From Rickettsia typhi (GTDB lineage: Bacteria; Pseudomonadota; Alphaproteobacteria; Rickettsiales; Deianiraeaceae), in contig CAMAVG010000048.1 of the NCBI GenBank assembly GCA_945861605.1, positions 1-7,101 of the forward strand: a stretch of 7,101 nt of DNA, read 5' to 3'. Both the position numbers and the translations under genes were made by a program. Positions 5,553-7,101 of this stretch are shown in pieces. Position 1 is the stretch's first letter. Every line of letters starts with the position of its first letter. The notes beneath the pieces were generated by a model. That model was not told the origin of the DNA, did not search any database, and was given only the letters and a program-made list of their open reading frames with translations.

Positions 5553-6716
5553 TTATGCAATTTGTGTAACTTTTTGCGCTGCGTCTTCGAGGTTATCCGC
5601 AGTGATAATTGCCAGACCTGAATTCGCGAGGATTTCCTTACCTTTTTCAACGTTTGTTCCCTCTAAACGAACAACAAGTGGAACTTTGATTGAAGTCGTT
5701 TTAGCTGCCTCAATAATTCCTTCGGCGATGATATCACAACGCATAATTCCGCCGAAAATGTTCACCAAAATCGCTTTAACGGAAGGATCTGAAAGGATAA
5801 TTTTGAATGCAGCCGTTACTTTTTCTTTTGTAGCACCGCCACCAACATCAAGGAAGTTAGCGGGTTCTTTGCCATAAAGTTTGATGATATCCATCGTTGC
5901 CATTGCAAGACCGGCACCATTCACCATACAACCAATTGAACCGTTCATTTTTACATATGAAAGACCGTAGTTTGAAGCTTCGATTTCTGAAGGTTCTTCT
6001 TCGTTTGTATCGCGAAGATCCATAACATCAGGGCGACGGAAAAGTGCGTTGTCATCAAAATTAATTTTTGCATCAAGTGCGATCAAAACTCCTTCTTTTG
6101 TGCGAACTAAAGGGTTGATTTCAATTTGGGAAGCATCTTTTGCAATTACTGCTTTGTATACGCCTTCAACAATTTTACCAAATTGCTTGATATCAGCCTC
6201 AAGACCAATTCCAAACGCAAGGTTGCGAATGTGGTATCCTTGAACGCCGGTTGCGATATCAACGGAAACTTTGATGATTTTCTCAGGGCTGTGAATTGCA
6301 ATTTCTTCAATTTCAACACCGCCTTCTTTTGAAGCGATGAATGTTACTGCGGAGGTTGCTCTATCAACAACTGCGGAAAGGTAATATTCGCGTTCAATGT
6401 TTGAACCGGACTCGATGTATAGCCTTTTAACTTCACGACCTTCAGCCCCAGTTTGATGCGTAACCAAAATTTTCCCAAGCAAATTCCTTGATTCAGTCTC
6501 AACGGCATCAACGGTTTTTACAACTTTTACACCACCCGCTTTTCCACGACCACCCGCATGAATTTGTGCCTTAACAACGAAAACGGAATATCCTTCGGTG
6601 TGTAATCTTTTTGCATTTGCAACGGCTTCTTGAACTGTGTGTGCAGGATAGCCAACCGGAACCGGAACGCCAAATTCTTGAAGGAGAACTTTTGCTTGAT
6701 ATTCATGTATGTTCAT
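5553..6716 (-). CDS. sucC: Succinate-CoA ligase (ADP-forming) beta subunit SucC
   Basis: Nucleotide-binding beta subunit of succinyl-CoA synthetase, which makes ATP (or GTP) from succinyl-CoA in the TCA cycle together with SucD. The chosen ATG at 6714-6716 gives 387 residues starting MNIHEYQAKVLL, the standard SucC start (E. coli SucC has 388). Motifs in order: KAQIHAGGRGKAGG (49-62) of the ATP-grasp fold, EINPL (199-203) and ALD (213-215) with Mg-binding Asn201 and Asp215, VNGAGLAMATMD (265-276), ANFLDVGGGA (286-295), VNIFGGIMRCD (318-328) and RLEGTN (350-355). The frame stays open 18 codons further to a TTG at 6770, but that TTG is part of the TTGACA promoter element, so the long form is unlikely. 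There is no Shine-Dalgarno. The usual next gene, sucD, is absent: dksA follows after 15 bases. Confidence 0.96.
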   Translation of the reverse strand: MNIHEYQAKVLLQEFGVPVPVGYPAHTVQEAVANAKRLHTEGYSVFVVKAQIHAGGRGKAGGVKVVKTVDAVETESRNLLGKILVTHQTGAEGREVKRLYIESGSNIEREYYLSAVVDRATSAVTFIASKEGGVEIEEIAIHSPEKIIKVSVDIATGVQGYHIRNLAFGIGLEADIKQFGKIVEGVYKAVIAKDASQIEINPLVRTKEGVLIALDAKINFDDNALFRRPDVMDLRDTNEEEPSEIEASNYGLSYVKMNGSIGCMVNGAGLAMATMDIIKLYGKEPANFLDVGGGATKEKVTAAFKIILSDPSVKAILVNIFGGIMRCDIIAEGIIEAAKTTSIKVPLVVRLEGTNVEKGKEILANSGLAIITADNLEDAAQKVTQIA

Positions 6717-6731
6717 TGTTTTTTCAAAAAA
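6717..6731 (-). promoter_or_regulatory. T6-G-A6 palindrome in the sucC leader
   Basis: Read leftward, TTTTTTGAAAAAA (complement of 6719-6731) stands two bases before the sucC ATG. It nearly matches the T7-C-A7 element before sdhA in form and place. No Shine-Dalgarno is present. Shared use before two TCA-cycle genes suggests a common translation-initiation or regulatory role, but AT-rich leaders could produce it by chance. Confidence 0.4.
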
Positions 6732-6741
6732 TCTTTTCCCA

Positions 6742-6770
6742 CCTTTTGCGAAAGTGAAAAAAAATGTCAA
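6742..6770 (-). promoter_or_regulatory. Probable sucC-operon promoter (consensus -35, weak -10)
   Basis: On the minus strand CCTTGACA contains a perfect -35 TTGACA (6770-6765), 54 bases before the sucC ATG. The -10 region at 17-base spacing (6747-6742, AAAAGG) is poor. Expected transcription start is near 6735, a leader of about 20 bases. This would drive sucC and probably the genes downstream to aspC. Confidence 0.5.
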
Positions 6771-6812
6771 GGATTATTTTTATCCATACTTTGAAATTCC
6801 CCCAATTTTCAT

Positions 6813-6841
6813 TTGACATTTCAAAATCCAGCACTCACAAT
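6813..6841 (+). promoter_or_regulatory. Probable rdgB promoter
   Basis: TTGACA at 6813-6818 is followed after exactly 17 bases by CACAAT (6836-6841), four of six matches to TATAAT. Transcription would start near 6848 and leave a leader of about 23 bases before the rdgB ATG. A TATAAA at 6854-6859 lies too close to the start codon and lacks a matching -35. This and the sucC promoter diverge from the 154-base region 6717-6870. Confidence 0.55.
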
Positions 6842-6870
6842 TTCTTTCAACACTATAAATTAATGAAACG

Positions 6871-7101
6871 ATGGAAATTCACTTTGCGACAACTAACAGT
6901 GGAAAAATTCTTGAGATCGAAAGAATTTGTGCAAACTTGCCCACGCAAAACGCAGTTTCAGTTGTGAAGTTTGATATTTCTCAAATCGAAGAACCCGAAG
7001 AAAACGGGCTGACATTTCCCGAAAATTCGGAAATAAAATTTCTATACTACGAACAATTTTCACAAAAATTAGAAAAAAATAAATTTTTAATAGCAGAAGA
7101 T
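6871..7101 (+). CDS. rdgB: Non-canonical purine NTP pyrophosphatase (RdgB/HAM1 family), N-terminal part
   Basis: The first 77 codons of a gene that continues past the window end; family members are about 190-210 residues. The enzyme hydrolyses ITP, dITP and XTP to monophosphates, keeping deaminated purines out of DNA and RNA. The N-terminal signature FATTNSGKILEI (5-16) contains the substrate-binding T/SxNxxK motif. IEEPEENGLTFPENSEIK (38-55) matches the conserved EExGxTFxENAxxKA region, with Ser in place of the usual Ala. The last residues, FLIAED, are the start of the xADDSGL metal-binding motif. The ATG at 6871 fits the family start (MEIHFATTN) and has no Shine-Dalgarno. An ATG at 6863 is in another frame. 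It is transcribed away from sucC. Confidence 0.9.
   Translation, partial: MEIHFATTNSGKILEIERICANLPTQNAVSVVKFDISQIEEPEENGLTFPENSEIKFLYYEQFSQKLEKNKFLIAED

Noticed and set aside
2131..6716. Alternative genetic code (TGA as Trp)
   Set aside because: purD and dksA end in TGA within ATGA overlaps at the expected family C-termini, and tryptophans are TGG in sdhA.
6764..6967. A 67-codon plus-strand frame from the intergenic region into rdgB
   Set aside because: It runs through both promoter elements and overlaps rdgB in another frame; rdgB has clear family motifs.
1..7101. Mobile element, CRISPR, phage, toxin-antitoxin or biosynthetic cluster
   Set aside because: All large frames are core housekeeping genes, and I found no terminal repeats, spacer arrays, tRNA-like folds or integrase/transposase motifs.

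Overview
This window looks like a chromosomal segment from a moderately AT-rich alphaproteobacterium. The SdhA, SucC and class I aminotransferase sequences all read like alphaproteobacterial versions. The DksA-like protein also has the reduced-cysteine zinc-finger region common in that class. Order and genus cannot be settled from sequence alone. The standard genetic code applies: purD and the dksA-like gene both end in TGA inside ATGA overlaps. I see no mobile element, phage gene, CRISPR array, tRNA or rRNA. This is core metabolism in an unusual arrangement rather than an obvious new system.

Layout. Positions 1-148 hold the Lys/Ala-rich C-terminal end of an unidentified rightward gene. A gap with a small hairpin and a TTGACA promoter element leads into sdhA (rightward, preferred start 271, end 2079), the flavoprotein subunit of succinate dehydrogenase. 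A hairpin at 2086-2123 separates sdhA from the convergent leftward genes. Read leftward from about 6770 these are sucC (6716-5553), a dksA-like gene (5537-5115), purD (5118-3859), ybeY (3862-3389) and an aspC-type aminotransferase (3333-2131). The dksA/purD and purD/ybeY junctions are 4-base ATGA overlaps. sucC/dksA are 15 bases apart and ybeY/aspC 55 bases apart, so one polycistronic unit driven from upstream of sucC is plausible. Divergent from sucC, after a 154-base intergenic region, begins rdgB/HAM1, cut off by the window end.

How the genes relate. sdhA and sucC encode subunits of consecutive TCA-cycle enzymes (succinyl-CoA to succinate to fumarate), but each lacks its usual partner gene nearby: no sdhB follows sdhA and no sucD follows sucC. 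The leftward unit combines TCA cycle (sucC), RNA polymerase/stringent control (dksA-like), purine synthesis (purD), rRNA maturation (ybeY) and amino-acid/oxaloacetate exchange (aspC). RdgB cleans the purine nucleotide pool.

The most informative observations are these: a shared promoter layout (TTGACA 53-58 bases before the start codon in three transcription units) that also corrects two gene starts; an almost identical T-run/A-run palindrome directly before the sdhA and sucC start codons; a general lack of Shine-Dalgarno sequences; and a PurD with several altered N-terminal signature motifs.
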